Source: Thermaerobacter marianensis
Lineage (GTDB): Bacteria; Bacillota; Sulfobacillia; DYIH01
Assembly (NCBI GenBank): GCA_020723785.1
Contig: DYIH01000001.1
Span: 1 to 29,271 of the forward strand
Direction of reading: 5' to 3'
Length of the DNA stretch: 29,271 nucleotides
Notes under the pieces: model-generated
What the model was told of the DNA's origin: nothing
What the model saw: the letters and a program-made list of their open reading frames with translations, nothing else
The model's database searches: none
Made by a program: the position numbers and the translations under genes
In this document: positions 1 to 7,784 of the stretch, one piece after another
Position numbering within the stretch: the stretch's first letter is position 1
How the letters are laid out: each line of letters opens with the position of its first letter

Positions 1-57
1 GTGGTTAATGAGCCTATCGCGCCAAGGTGGGGCCAGCAAGTCCCGTCCCTCCACCAT
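1..57 (-). CDS. Possible start of an unknown minus-strand gene, cut by the left edge
   Basis: Reading leftward on minus, an ATG at 57 opens a frame with no stop to the window edge (19 codons: M-V-E-G-R-D-L-L-A...). A GAGGA lies four bases before the ATG, and the codons end mostly in G or C as in the neighbouring genes. The same frame is open further upstream but shows no better start. It would be divergent from the HD-GYP gene. It is too short to recognise and may be chance. Confidence 0.18.
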   Translation of the reverse strand, partial: MVEGRDLLAPPWRDRLINH

Positions 58-204
58 GACGTCCTCGGGGATGATCCGCCGGAGATCTTCCGGTACGGCC
101 AGGCGTGGAGCCGCTGGTTCAGCCGCGCTCCATGGTCGATCCCACCACCAGACGGGCTTCCAGACGCCCGGCCAGCTTACAGTTGTTCGCTGCTACAGAG
201 GAGT

Positions 205-217
205 TTCCTGCCAGGAA
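205..217. promoter_or_regulatory. 13-bp perfect palindrome TTCCTG-C-CAGGAA
   Basis: An inverted repeat of 6 bp arms around one central C lies about 170 bp upstream of the HD-GYP start. Its symmetry suits a dimeric regulator site, or it could be one copy of a dispersed genomic motif. I see no second copy in this window. Function unknown. Confidence 0.3.
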
Positions 218-241
218 CCAAGCGCGAGCGGGTCCGTGTAT

Positions 242-277
242 CCCCTCAATGAATCGAGGGGGATTACAGCCCCCTCG
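242..277 (+). promoter_or_regulatory. Two mutually exclusive hairpins in the HD-GYP leader
   Basis: CGAGGGGG (255-262) pairs perfectly with CCCCCTCG (270-277) around a 7-base loop. The CCCCTC at 242-247 can instead pair with GAGGGG at 256-261, so only one stem can form at a time. No clean T-run follows (only ggttttct at 287-294), so this is not a confident terminator. It could be a leader switch ahead of the HD-GYP gene or the end of an unseen transcript. The rest of 1-385 shows nothing else I can support. Confidence 0.35.
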
Positions 278-385
278 CGCTCTCCCGGTTTTCTAAATGA
301 GGCTGGGCGTTCCAACGATATTGTGAGAAAAACAGTAACCGCACCTTTCACCGCCCAGCACTGTAGCTGCAAAGGGGGAACCTCG

Positions 386-1498
386 TTGCGCCCGGCCCCG
401 CTCTCACCCGCCCTCACCGGCCATACACTGGGAAAGACCGTCTACGCCGCCGATGGGAACCCCTTGCTGACAGCCGGAACCCGTCTCACCGCGCAGATGA
501 TCCAGACGCTCAGGAACCGTGGCTACGCCAGCGTGATCATCCGGAACGAGTTTTTCCCGGACCTGGAGACCGACGAAGCTGTCGGCGAAGAAACCAGGGT
601 GCGCACCGTCGCCCTCGCGAAGAAGGCCATGGAGGCCCTCACGGATGGCCGGCAGGTCAGCCTGACCCCGGTCAACCGGGCGGTCGACGAGCTGATCAAC
701 GCCCTGGAATGCCGCCCGCCGGGCCACGTGCACACCCTGTACTGGCAGCGGAGCATTGCGGAGGAGATCTATGCACACAGTGTAAACGTCTGTATCCTGT
801 CGCTGATCGTCGGCATCGGGCTCGGCTATTCCCGCTCGGACCTGCACAAGCTGGGGGTCGGCGCCCTGTTTCATGACGTGGGCAAACTTGGCTGCGGCGA
901 ACTGCATCGCAAGGCGACCCCCCTGACCCCCGAGGAGTGGGAACTCGCCAAGACCCACAGCCGCGCCGGCTATGACCTCCTGCACGACCGTGCCGAAATC
1001 AGCCTGCTCTCGGCCCACGTGGCCTGGCAACACCATGAACGGCTTGACGGCTCCGGTTACCCGCGGGGGCTGAAAGGGCCGGAGATCCACGAGTTCGCCC
1101 GCATCGCCGCCGTCGCCAACGCCTTCGACGCCCTGGTCGCCGACCGCCCGTACCGGAATGGCACGCCCCCGCACCTGGTGGTCGGACGACTCCAACCGCT
1201 GGCCGGCCGCCATCTGGATCCGAAGATGACGGGAATCCTCTTCAGCCGCCTCGAACGCTACCCCGTCGGCACCATCGTGACGCTGGTCACAGGGGAAGTC
1301 GCCGTCGTCACCGGGCAGAACGCCTGGCAACCAGAACGCCCGCGCGTCCGCGTCGTGGCCGATCGGGACCACCGGCTCATCTCGCCCTATGACCTGAACC
1401 TGGCGGAACACACTGCGGCGGCGGTCAGGGAGGTCCTCGGCGATTACCCGGCCCGCGTCAGGGAACACCTGGCCGACGGCTCCCGCGGCACCGTTTGA
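386..1498 (+). CDS. HD-GYP domain protein, probable c-di-GMP phosphodiesterase
   Basis: HD-GYP proteins are metal-dependent phosphohydrolases that usually degrade cyclic di-GMP. The frame is open from position 8, but I place the start at the TTG at 386 because AAAGGGGG (371-378) sits just before it and the text upstream is not protein-like. This gives 370 residues. Residues 1-60 form the small N-terminal domain common in this group (A-A-D-G-N-P-L-L-T-A-G-T). The catalytic domain then shows H131, the HD pair 163-164 in HDVGK, H191, HH216-217 and the GYP triad 224-226 in DGSGYPRG, so the metal ligands look intact. A C-terminal segment of about 100 residues follows. There is no membrane segment and no obvious receiver domain, so it is probably cytoplasmic. 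It converges on purH with a 28-bp gap and is not part of the purine operon. Its signal input cannot be read from the sequence. Confidence 0.85.
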   Translation: MRPAPLSPALTGHTLGKTVYAADGNPLLTAGTRLTAQMIQTLRNRGYASVIIRNEFFPDLETDEAVGEETRVRTVALAKKAMEALTDGRQVSLTPVNRAVDELINALECRPPGHVHTLYWQRSIAEEIYAHSVNVCILSLIVGIGLGYSRSDLHKLGVGALFHDVGKLGCGELHRKATPLTPEEWELAKTHSRAGYDLLHDRAEISLLSAHVAWQHHERLDGSGYPRGLKGPEIHEFARIAAVANAFDALVADRPYRNGTPPHLVVGRLQPLAGRHLDPKMTGILFSRLERYPVGTIVTLVTGEVAVVTGQNAWQPERPRVRVVADRDHRLISPYDLNLAEHTAAAVREVLGDYPARVREHLADGSRGTV

Positions 1499-1526
1499 GA
1501 CCGGCGCGTTCCTGCAGCGATCGATG

Positions 1527-3095
1527 TCAATGACGGAAGTGGCGGCGGCCGGTGAAGAGCATGATCAGGCCCCGCTCGTCCGCCACACGGATCGACTCCT
1601 CGTCGCGCACCGACCCGCCGGGTTGGACGACGGCCCGGATGCCGGCCTCGGCGGCCGCCTCCACCGTGTCGGCGAAGGGGAAGAAGGCGTCCGACGCCAG
1701 GTACGCGCCCCGCGCCCTCTCCCCCGCCTGGCGCAGGGCGATGCGGGCGGCGTCCACCCGGTTGGTCTGCCCCGCCCCGATGCCCAGGGTCTGCCTCCCT
1801 GCCGCCACCACGATGGCGTTGGACTTGACGTGCTTGACGACCTTCCAAGCAAAGAGCAGTTCGAGGAGGTCATCCTCGGTCGGCCGTGCTCTCGTCGCGC
1901 AGTGCCACTCGGCCGGCGACGCCCCCGGCGCATCGGACTCCTGCAGAAGGAGGCCGCCGTCGACGCGGCGCAATTCGAAGGGCCGCGGCGGGCACTCGTT
2001 CGGCACCCCGCCGGCGCCGCCCGGCAGCGGCACTCGCAGGAGCCGCAGGTTCTTCCTGGCCACCAGCATCTCCCGGGCCTCCGGGGTGAACTCCGGAGCG
2101 ATGATCACTTCCAGGAAGACGTCCGCCAGCGCGTGGGCCGTCTGGCCGTCAAGGGGCCGGTTGAAGGCCAGGATGCCGCCGAAGATGGACACCGGGTCGG
2201 CCGCGTAAGCCTTGCCGTAGGCCTTCACCAGTGTCTCGTCGAGACCGACGCCGCAGGGGTTGGCGTGCTTGACGGCGACGCAGGCCGGCTCGGCGAACTC
2301 CCGCACCAGCGCCCAGGCCGCCTGGGCGTCGTTTAGGTTGTTGTACGACAGCTCCTTGCCCTGCAGCTGCTCGGCCGACGCCAGGGTCGATCCCGCCGGC
2401 AAAGGGTCGCGGTAAAAGGCCGCCCGCTGGTGGGGGTTCTCCCCGTAGCGCAGCGGGGCCACCTTCTCGAAGGCCAGGGTCAGCTCTCGGGGGAAATCCA
2501 GCAGGCCGGCGCCGGCGCGGGCGCCCAGGTATTCGCCGATCAGGGCGTCGTAGAACGCGGTGTGCTGGAACGCCTCCACCGCCAGAGCCAGGCGCACCGC
2601 CTCGTCCAGGTCGCCGCCGGCCCGCAGGGCGCTGAGGACGAACGCGTACCGCTCCGGGTTGACGACGACGATCACGTCCCGGTGGTTCTTGGCCGCCGAA
2701 CGGATCATCGCCGGACCGCCGATGTCGATGTTTTCGATGGCCTCCTCCAGCCTCACGCCGGGCTTGCTCACGGTGGCACGGAAGGGATAGAGGTTGACGG
2801 CCACCAGGTCGATGGGCATGATGCCGTGTTCGGCCATCTGGCGCCGGTGCCGGGGCAGGTCCCGGCGGGCCAGGATGCCGCCGTGGACGAGCGGGTGCAG
2901 GGTCTTGACGCGCCCGTCCAGGATCTCCGGGAACCCGGTCACCTGGTCCACGGGCGTCACTACGACCCCCGCCTCCTGCAGGACGGCAGCCGTCCCCCCG
3001 GTGGAGACGATCTCCACACCCAGTTCCGCCAGGCCGCGGGCGAACTCGACGATGCCTTGCTTATCGGAAACGCTGAGGAGTGCCCGTTTGATCAT
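1527..3095 (-). CDS. purH: Bifunctional AICAR transformylase / IMP cyclohydrolase
   Basis: PurH carries out the last two steps of IMP synthesis: formylation of AICAR with 10-formyl-THF, then ring closure to IMP. The 522-residue length is normal for the family. The N-terminal cyclohydrolase (MGS-like) half has K-T-L-H-P-x-V-H-G-G and E-N-I-D-I-G-G-P-A-M-I-R. The transformylase half has Y-G-E-N-P-H-Q, L-S-Y-N-N-L-N-D-A, the catalytic K-H-A-N-P-C-G, and F-F-P-F-A-D near the end, with F-T-G-x-R-x-F at the C terminus. The start is an ATG with AAGGGCGG eight bases upstream. It lies 15 bp behind purN and is the last gene of the purM-N-H group; the usual next gene, purD, is not here. A convergent HD-GYP gene begins beyond the 28-bp gap, and I see no clear terminator there. 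Confidence 0.97.
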   Translation of the reverse strand: MIKRALLSVSDKQGIVEFARGLAELGVEIVSTGGTAAVLQEAGVVVTPVDQVTGFPEILDGRVKTLHPLVHGGILARRDLPRHRRQMAEHGIMPIDLVAVNLYPFRATVSKPGVRLEEAIENIDIGGPAMIRSAAKNHRDVIVVVNPERYAFVLSALRAGGDLDEAVRLALAVEAFQHTAFYDALIGEYLGARAGAGLLDFPRELTLAFEKVAPLRYGENPHQRAAFYRDPLPAGSTLASAEQLQGKELSYNNLNDAQAAWALVREFAEPACVAVKHANPCGVGLDETLVKAYGKAYAADPVSIFGGILAFNRPLDGQTAHALADVFLEVIIAPEFTPEAREMLVARKNLRLLRVPLPGGAGGVPNECPPRPFELRRVDGGLLLQESDAPGASPAEWHCATRARPTEDDLLELLFAWKVVKHVKSNAIVVAAGRQTLGIGAGQTNRVDAARIALRQAGERARGAYLASDAFFPFADTVEAAAEAGIRAVVQPGGSVRDEESIRVADERGLIMLFTGRRHFRH

Positions 3096-3110
3096 CCGAG
3101 CAACCGCCCT

Positions 3111-3779
3111 TCACTTGATGTAAACGCGCCGCCCCTGCACCTCGACCCGCCCCTCGGCTATGAGTCGGATGGCCTCCGGGTAGAGGCGGTGCTCCTGCTC
3201 CAGGATGCGCGCCGCCAGGCTGTCCTCGTCGTCGTCCTCCAGCACCGGCACCGCCGCCTGCAGGATGATCGGGCCGCTGTCCAGCCCCTCGTCCACGAAG
3301 TGGACGGTGCAGCCGGCCACCTTGACACCGTATTCCAGGGCCTGGCGCTGGGCGTGCAGCCCGGGGAAGGCGGGCAGCAGGGACGGGTGGATGTGGACGA
3401 TCCGGCCGGGGAAGGCGTCGAGGAAGGCCGGGCCGAGGATGCGCATGTACCCGGCCAGCACGACCAGTTGGACGGCATGGGCGTTGAGGCGCTCGGCCAG
3501 GGCGCGGTCGAAGGCCTCCCGGCCGGCGTGGGCCTGCGGGTCGACGAATTCCGCCGCGACCCCCGCCTGCCGCGCCCGCTCCAGGGCCTTGGCGTCCGCC
3601 TTGTCGCTGAGGACAGCGGCCACCTCGGCCGGCAGCCGGCCCGCGGCGATGGCCTCCAGGATGGCCTGCAGGTTGCTACCCCGGCCCGAGGCCAGGACGC
3701 CCAGGCGGAGTCGCCCGCCGCCGCCCGCCGCGGCCGCCGCGCGGGCGGTGGCGGCCGCGCCTTCAGTCCGAGTAGACAA
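3111..3779 (-). CDS. purN: Phosphoribosylglycinamide (GAR) formyltransferase, with an unusual active-site residue
   Basis: PurN transfers a formyl group from 10-formyl-THF to GAR, the third step of purine synthesis. Family motifs are L-A-S-G-R-G-S-N-L-Q (29-38), S-D-K-A-D-A, V-L-A-G-Y-M-R-I-L, H-P-S-L-L-P and E-G-L-D-S-G-P (D167). The start is a TTG at 3779: it is the only start codon upstream of the conserved core, and it overlaps the end of purM by 17 bp, so translation is probably coupled. This adds an Ala/Gly-rich N-terminal extension of about 24 residues. In E. coli PurN the catalytic trio is Asn106, His108 and Asp144, within N-I-H-P-S-L-L-P. Here that segment reads H129-I-H131-P-S-L-L-P, a CAC codon, so the catalytic Asn is replaced by His. 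The rest of the fold looks intact. Assignment of the family is secure; full activity is not. Confidence 0.94.
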   Translation of the reverse strand: MSTRTEGAAATARAAAAAGGGGRLRLGVLASGRGSNLQAILEAIAAGRLPAEVAAVLSDKADAKALERARQAGVAAEFVDPQAHAGREAFDRALAERLNAHAVQLVVLAGYMRILGPAFLDAFPGRIVHIHPSLLPAFPGLHAQRQALEYGVKVAGCTVHFVDEGLDSGPIILQAAVPVLEDDDEDSLAARILEQEHRLYPEAIRLIAEGRVEVQGRRVYIK

Positions 3780-4830
3780 CCTTGCGCTCGCCCCCCAGGA
3801 CCTCGCCGACGATCCAGGCCTCCTGCTCCATCTCCCGCAGGCGCCGGACGGCCCGGTCGGCGGCGTCGCCGGGCACGATCAACACCAGGCCCAGCCCCAT
3901 GTTGAAGGTCCGGCGCATCTCCGCCTCGTCGATCCCGCCCCCCAGGCGCCGCGCCGTATCGCGGATAAAGCCGAAAACGGGCGGCTCGCGCCAGGCGCCG
4001 GGCCGCAGAAGGGCGGCGGTCCCCTCCGGAAGCACGCGGGGGATGTTCCCCGTCAGCCCGCCGCCGGTGATGTGGGCCATGCCCCTGACGGGCAGTCCCT
4101 CCTCCAGCAGGGCGAGGACCGGTTTGACGTAGATCCGCGTCGGCTCCAGCAGTTCCTCGCCCAACACGCGGCCGAACTCCGGCACATGCTGGTCCAGGGG
4201 CAGCCGGGCCTCCTCCAGAAGCAGTCGGCGCACCAGGGAATAGCCGTTGGAGTGCAGCCCCGACGAGGCCAGGCCGACGATGGCGTCGCCCGGAACGATA
4301 TTCCTGCCGTCGATGACCCGCTCCCGGTCGACGGCGCCGACGGCGAAGCCCGCCAAGTCGTATTCGCCGGCCGGGTAGAATCCGGGCATCTCCGCCGTCT
4401 CGCCCCCCAGCAGGGCGCAACCGGCCCGGGCGCAGCCCTCGGCCACGCCCTTGACGATGTCGGCCACTTGGTAGGGCTCCAGCTTGCCGGCGGCCAGGTA
4501 GTCGAGGAAAAAGAGGGGCTCGGCCCCCTGGACGAGGACGTCGTTGACGCTCATCGCCACGCAGTCGATACCGACCGTGTCGTGGAGGTCCAGGGCGAAG
4601 GCGACCTTCAGCTTGGTCCCCACACCGTCGGCACCGGCCACCAGCACGGGCTGCCGGTACCTGTCGACCCGCAGGGCGAAGAGCCCCCCGAACCCGCCCA
4701 GGTCGGTCAGCACCTCGGGACGGAAGGTGCGGCGCACGTGCTGCTTCATCAGTTCCACGGCCTGCTCACCGGCGGCCACGTCCACTCCGGCGCCCCGGTA
4801 CGTCCACCGGGGCTCGTCTCCCCGTTCCAA
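3763..4830 (-). CDS. purM: AIR synthetase (phosphoribosylformylglycinamidine cyclo-ligase)
   Basis: PurM closes the imidazole ring of FGAM to AIR using ATP. The core begins W-T-Y-R-G-A-G-V-D, matching the normal N terminus of the family, followed by L-G-G-F-G-G-L-F, D-G-V-G-T-K, G-I-D-C-V-A-M-S-V-N-D, L-L-G-G-E-T-A-E-M-P-G-F-Y and H-I-T-G-G-G-L. I choose the TTG at 4830 (GGGGTG about eight bases upstream, 355 residues). A longer frame could begin at a TTG at 4875, but that would add non-conserved residues and would lie upstream of a plausible promoter. In most relatives purM follows purF directly. Here the gene upstream is nosY, with purF 9 kb away, so purM-N-H must be read from its own promoter or by read-through from the nos operon. 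Confidence 0.96.
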   Translation of the reverse strand: MERGDEPRWTYRGAGVDVAAGEQAVELMKQHVRRTFRPEVLTDLGGFGGLFALRVDRYRQPVLVAGADGVGTKLKVAFALDLHDTVGIDCVAMSVNDVLVQGAEPLFFLDYLAAGKLEPYQVADIVKGVAEGCARAGCALLGGETAEMPGFYPAGEYDLAGFAVGAVDRERVIDGRNIVPGDAIVGLASSGLHSNGYSLVRRLLLEEARLPLDQHVPEFGRVLGEELLEPTRIYVKPVLALLEEGLPVRGMAHITGGGLTGNIPRVLPEGTAALLRPGAWREPPVFGFIRDTARRLGGGIDEAEMRRTFNMGLGLVLIVPGDAADRAVRRLREMEQEAWIVGEVLGGERKVVYSD

Positions 4831-4866
4831 GCCGTAATCACCCCGCAGGGAAGGTCCACAAGGGCT

Positions 4867-4895
4867 ATTGTACAAGAAACGGGGGCGGGGGTGTA
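4867..4895 (-). promoter_or_regulatory. Candidate promoter for purM-N-H
   Basis: On minus, a good -10 box TACAAT (4867-4872) lies 17 bp from a weak -35 TACACC (4890-4895). Initiation would fall near 4860, about 30 bases before the chosen purM start. It sits in the only gap between nosY and purM. The -35 is poor, so this is tentative. Confidence 0.35.
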
Positions 4896-4897
4896 GG

Positions 4898-5710
4898 CTA
4901 TTCAGGCCGCCGCCAGAGCCGGAGGGCCGCGGCGTAAAACACCGCGCCCCACCCGGCCAGGGCGGGCAGAAGCGCGGCCCAGACCGGGGAGGAGCGTTCC
5001 AGGGCGGCGCCGGCGAAAGGGTTCGGGTCCACGGCTGCCAGGGCTCCTGTGGCCACGAGGGCCACGGCCCGTCCCGCCTCGACGGGGTTGGCGGCCAGCA
5101 GCACCAGCACCGCCCCCGAAGCCGCCCGCGGCGGCAGGGCCAGCCCCAGCCCGACGGCCATCAGGTCGTAGATCAGGGAGGCGAAGACCCAGACGGCCAG
5201 GCCGGCCAGCAACGCCGCCGGCCGCCGGCGCAACCACGCCGCGCACAGGGCGCCGAGCGCCGCGGCGTCGGCGCCGACGATCGTTCCGACGGCCCATAGG
5301 GCCGGAAGCGCCCGCCACGCCTCCTGGAAGGACAACAGTAAACCGGCGCCCGCCAGCCCCAGAGCGAGGCCGCCGGAGACGACGAGCCCTGCCGCGGTTA
5401 CCTTGGCACACAGGACGGCCCCGTGCCGGAAGGCAGGGGCCATCAGGTACCAGCCTGCACCCTCCGCGGTCAGCGACGAGACGCCCTGGACCACGCCCGT
5501 GAGCGCCGCCAGGTACACGACGGCGAGGCTGAGGCCAAGCAGCACCCTGGCCCCGCCGGCGGGGGTGGGGCCGGCCACCCCGTTCTCCAGGAAGGCCAGC
5601 CCGGCGGCGCAGAGGAAAAGCGTCGACGCCAGCGCCGGCAGGGCCGGCGACCTGCGGAGCTGGAGCAATTCGAGTGTGAGTGCGGAACGGAAGGCCGCCG
5701 CGAAAAACAT
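4898..5710 (-). CDS. nosY: NosY-like permease of the nitrous oxide reductase maturation ABC transporter
   Basis: This is a 270-residue membrane protein with about six hydrophobic helices (roughly 20-40, 60-75, 105-130, 140-160, 165-190 and 240-262), typical of ABC-2 type permeases. The segment around residues 180-215 (L-I-Y-D-L-M-A-V-G-L-G, then A-A-N-P-V-E-A-G-R) resembles the conserved late region of NosY. In the known system NosD, NosF and NosY form a complex that uses ATP to support assembly of the Cu-S centre CuZ of NosZ. It follows nosF by 15 bp with GGGGGAGGAGG just before the ATG, and is the last nos gene. The stop is only 67 bp from the chosen purM start. Sequence similarity alone would support only 'ABC-2 permease'; the operon context makes NosY the best call. 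Confidence 0.85.
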   Translation of the reverse strand: MFFAAAFRSALTLELLQLRRSPALPALASTLFLCAAGLAFLENGVAGPTPAGGARVLLGLSLAVVYLAALTGVVQGVSSLTAEGAGWYLMAPAFRHGAVLCAKVTAAGLVVSGGLALGLAGAGLLLSFQEAWRALPALWAVGTIVGADAAALGALCAAWLRRRPAALLAGLAVWVFASLIYDLMAVGLGLALPPRAASGAVLVLLAANPVEAGRAVALVATGALAAVDPNPFAGAALERSSPVWAALLPALAGWGAVFYAAALRLWRRPE

Positions 5711-5725
5711 GGCCTCCTCCCCCTT

Positions 5726-6382
5726 TCATTGCGCTATGACGCCATCACGCAGCGACAACAGGCGGTCGGCCACGTCCCTGAACATGCCCGGCTGGTGGGT
5801 GGCCACCAGCACCACCTTCCCTCGGGCCCTCCATTCACGGATGAGCCCCACCGCCCCCCGGAGCGCCCCCGCGTCGAGGCTGTCCAGCGGTTCGTCCAAG
5901 AGGAGCACGTCCGGATCGGCGAGGTGGAGCAGGGCCAGGCCCAGCCGGCGGACCATGCCCCCCGACCACCCCCCTACCGGAAACGGGAGGTGTTCCTCCA
6001 GCCCCAGCAGGCCGGCCGCCGCCCTGACGCGCTCCGGGCCGTCTCCTGTCAGGCGGGACGAGGCGGTGGGGGATGAGGCGACCGCCACCGCGGCGAGCAA
6101 TTCCCCGCCCCGCAGGGCCGGCGGAAAGGCAGGCTGCTGGCTGAGATAACCGACCGCCCCGGGGATCGACACCTCCCCCGCGTGGGGGCGCAACCGGCCG
6201 GCGATCAGACGCAGGAGGGTGGTTTTCCCCGCTCCGTTCGGCCCGCAGACCAGGACGACCTCCCCCGGCGCCACGTCGAGGGAGATGTCCCGCAGCACGC
6301 TCCTCCCGTCGAAACCGCGGCGGACGCCACGCAAACGGACGGCGCCCGCCGGCGGATCAAACGGATCAACGAGGGTGGACAT
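5726..6382 (-). CDS. nosF: NosF, ABC transporter ATPase for N2O reductase maturation
   Basis: A 218-residue ABC ATPase with all the expected motifs: Walker A G-P-N-G-A-G-K-T-T (about 48-56), Q-loop Y-L-S-Q-Q-P, signature W-S-G-G-M (normally LSGGQ-like), Walker B V-L-L-L-D-E-P with the D-loop S-L-D, and the switch His in V-A-T-H-Q. It is short, lacking a C-terminal extension, and acts on the cytoplasmic face with NosY. The ATG start lies 17 bp inside the end of nosD, so the two are probably translationally coupled. The gene order nosD-nosF-nosY behind nosZ identifies it; on its own it would be a generic ABC ATPase. Confidence 0.88.
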   Translation of the reverse strand: MSTLVDPFDPPAGAVRLRGVRRGFDGRSVLRDISLDVAPGEVVLVCGPNGAGKTTLLRLIAGRLRPHAGEVSIPGAVGYLSQQPAFPPALRGGELLAAVAVASSPTASSRLTGDGPERVRAAAGLLGLEEHLPFPVGGWSGGMVRRLGLALLHLADPDVLLLDEPLDSLDAGALRGAVGLIREWRARGKVVLVATHQPGMFRDVADRLLSLRDGVIAQ

Positions 6383-7784
6383 GGCCGAGCCCCCCTCCCA
6401 CGCCGCCCTTGGACCAGCCGGGATCGGCCCCGCAGCGGCCGGCCTGGGCCGCTTCCGCGCGCTCCAGGACCAGGGCGCGCCCGAGCCAATCGGGCGGGCC
6501 GGCTGCGGGAGCCGGGTCCACCGCCGCCGGGAGCCGGAGCACGCGCTCCAGCCGCTCGAGGAGCCACACGGCCGGGCTCACGGCCAGGAGCGCCCCGGCG
6601 GGGTACGATCCCGCGATGTAGGCCGTCACGCTGAGGGCGCGATGCGGCGGCGCCCCGCCCTGCCCCCACCGCGGACCGCGAGCGGCGGCCCGGTCCCAGT
6701 AGTTGCCGGGCATTACCACGTCGGGGCCGCCCCGTTCCAGCCAGACGTCCTGCGTGTTCCCCACGAAGGCGTTGCCGGCGATGCGGCTGTCGCCGGAGTT
6801 GCCCGCCAGGTAGAGCCCCACCCTGTTCCGGGTGAGGAGGTTGCCCGTGATCCCGGAGCGGTTGGCCCCGTCCAGGCCGAAACCGCGCTGCCACCCGGCC
6901 AGGATATTGTCCCGGACGGTGGAGTCGTCGGCGTCCTTGAGCAGCAGCCCGTAACCGCGCGGGTCCCCGTCGCCCACGAACACGTTGTCCCGCACCGCAA
7001 TGCCGTGGGAGAGCATCACGCCCGCACCCACGAGGCCCGGCCCGGCGCGGTTGCCGGCGATGGTATTGGCGCCGGAATTCATGACGTGCAGGGCGATGCG
7101 GTGCTCGCGGATAACGTTGCCGCGCACCACGTTCCCCGTCGCGTAGTCGAGGTATATCCCGTCGCGCGCCCGCCGGACGGCGTTGCCCTCGACGATCCCC
7201 CGGTGGGCGTCGAAGATGTGGATGCCGTCCCCCCTGTCCTCCATCCCGGCGGCTGCCAGGCCGGTGATGGAATTGCCTCGGATGACGAAGTACCGTGCCT
7301 GCTCCACATAGATGCCGTGGAGATTTTCCCTCAGGACGTTGGCTTCCACCCTCACCCCGTCGGCCCTGACCCGGATGCCGGCGGCGTCGGTCTCCAGGCG
7401 CCTCCCGCTCCCCTCCACCGTCAGCCCTTCTACGGACGCTCCGGCGGCGGTGACGACGATGACGTCGCCCTTGCCGTCGCCGCGGATGACGGCGCCGGGC
7501 TCGCCGACCAGCCGCACGCGGCGGACCAGGACCAGCGGCCCGTGGTACACGCCGCGACCCAACCGCACCACGTCGCCGGGCGCGGCCTCGCGCAGCGCCC
7601 GCTCCAGCAGGCGCCCACCGCCCCCGTCCGGCCGCACCTCCAGCACCCTCGCCGCCGCCGGGGTCACCGGCCCAAGCAACAGGGGAAACGCGCATAGAGC
7701 AGCCGCGAAGAAAACCGCGGCGCGGCCCCCGCCGGTCAGCCGCGGCACGACCAGCACCGCACGAATCATTCGTACCGCGGCCAT
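6366..7784 (-). CDS. nosD: NosD, exported beta-helix copper-site maturation protein
   Basis: NosD is an exported protein needed to assemble the CuZ site of N2O reductase and works with NosF and NosY. The N terminus has arginines followed by a hydrophobic stretch ending in a T-P-A-A-A-R cleavage-like site, which fits a Sec signal peptide. The body is a right-handed beta-helix with many N-x-I-x-x-x / G-I-x-L-x-x repeats (for example D-G-I-H-I-F, D-G-I-Y-L-D-Y, G-N-V-I-R-E-H), the CASH-domain type. P-G-N-Y-W-D follows near residue 360, and a hydrophobic, Ala/Pro-rich C-terminal part comes last. Three in-frame ATGs are possible (7799, 7784, 7769). I chose 7784 because GGTGGTG precedes it, but 7769 forms an ATGA overlap with the upstream stop and is equally possible. 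It overlaps its neighbours on both sides. Confidence 0.9.
   Translation of the reverse strand: MAAVRMIRAVLVVPRLTGGGRAAVFFAAALCAFPLLLGPVTPAAARVLEVRPDGGGGRLLERALREAAPGDVVRLGRGVYHGPLVLVRRVRLVGEPGAVIRGDGKGDVIVVTAAGASVEGLTVEGSGRRLETDAAGIRVRADGVRVEANVLRENLHGIYVEQARYFVIRGNSITGLAAAGMEDRGDGIHIFDAHRGIVEGNAVRRARDGIYLDYATGNVVRGNVIREHRIALHVMNSGANTIAGNRAGPGLVGAGVMLSHGIAVRDNVFVGDGDPRGYGLLLKDADDSTVRDNILAGWQRGFGLDGANRSGITGNLLTRNRVGLYLAGNSGDSRIAGNAFVGNTQDVWLERGGPDVVMPGNYWDRAAARGPRWGQGGAPPHRALSVTAYIAGSYPAGALLAVSPAVWLLERLERVLRLPAAVDPAPAAGPPDWLGRALVLERAEAAQAGRCGADPGWSKGGVGGGLGHVHPR

Noticed and set aside
1..252. Plus-strand frames at the left edge and N-terminal extension of the HD-GYP frame
   Set aside because: No SD, no recognisable protein, and a good SD with TTG at 386 explains the start of the gene.
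1499..1526. Terminator sought between the convergent HD-GYP and purH genes
   Set aside because: The 28-bp gap has no stem followed by T-runs.
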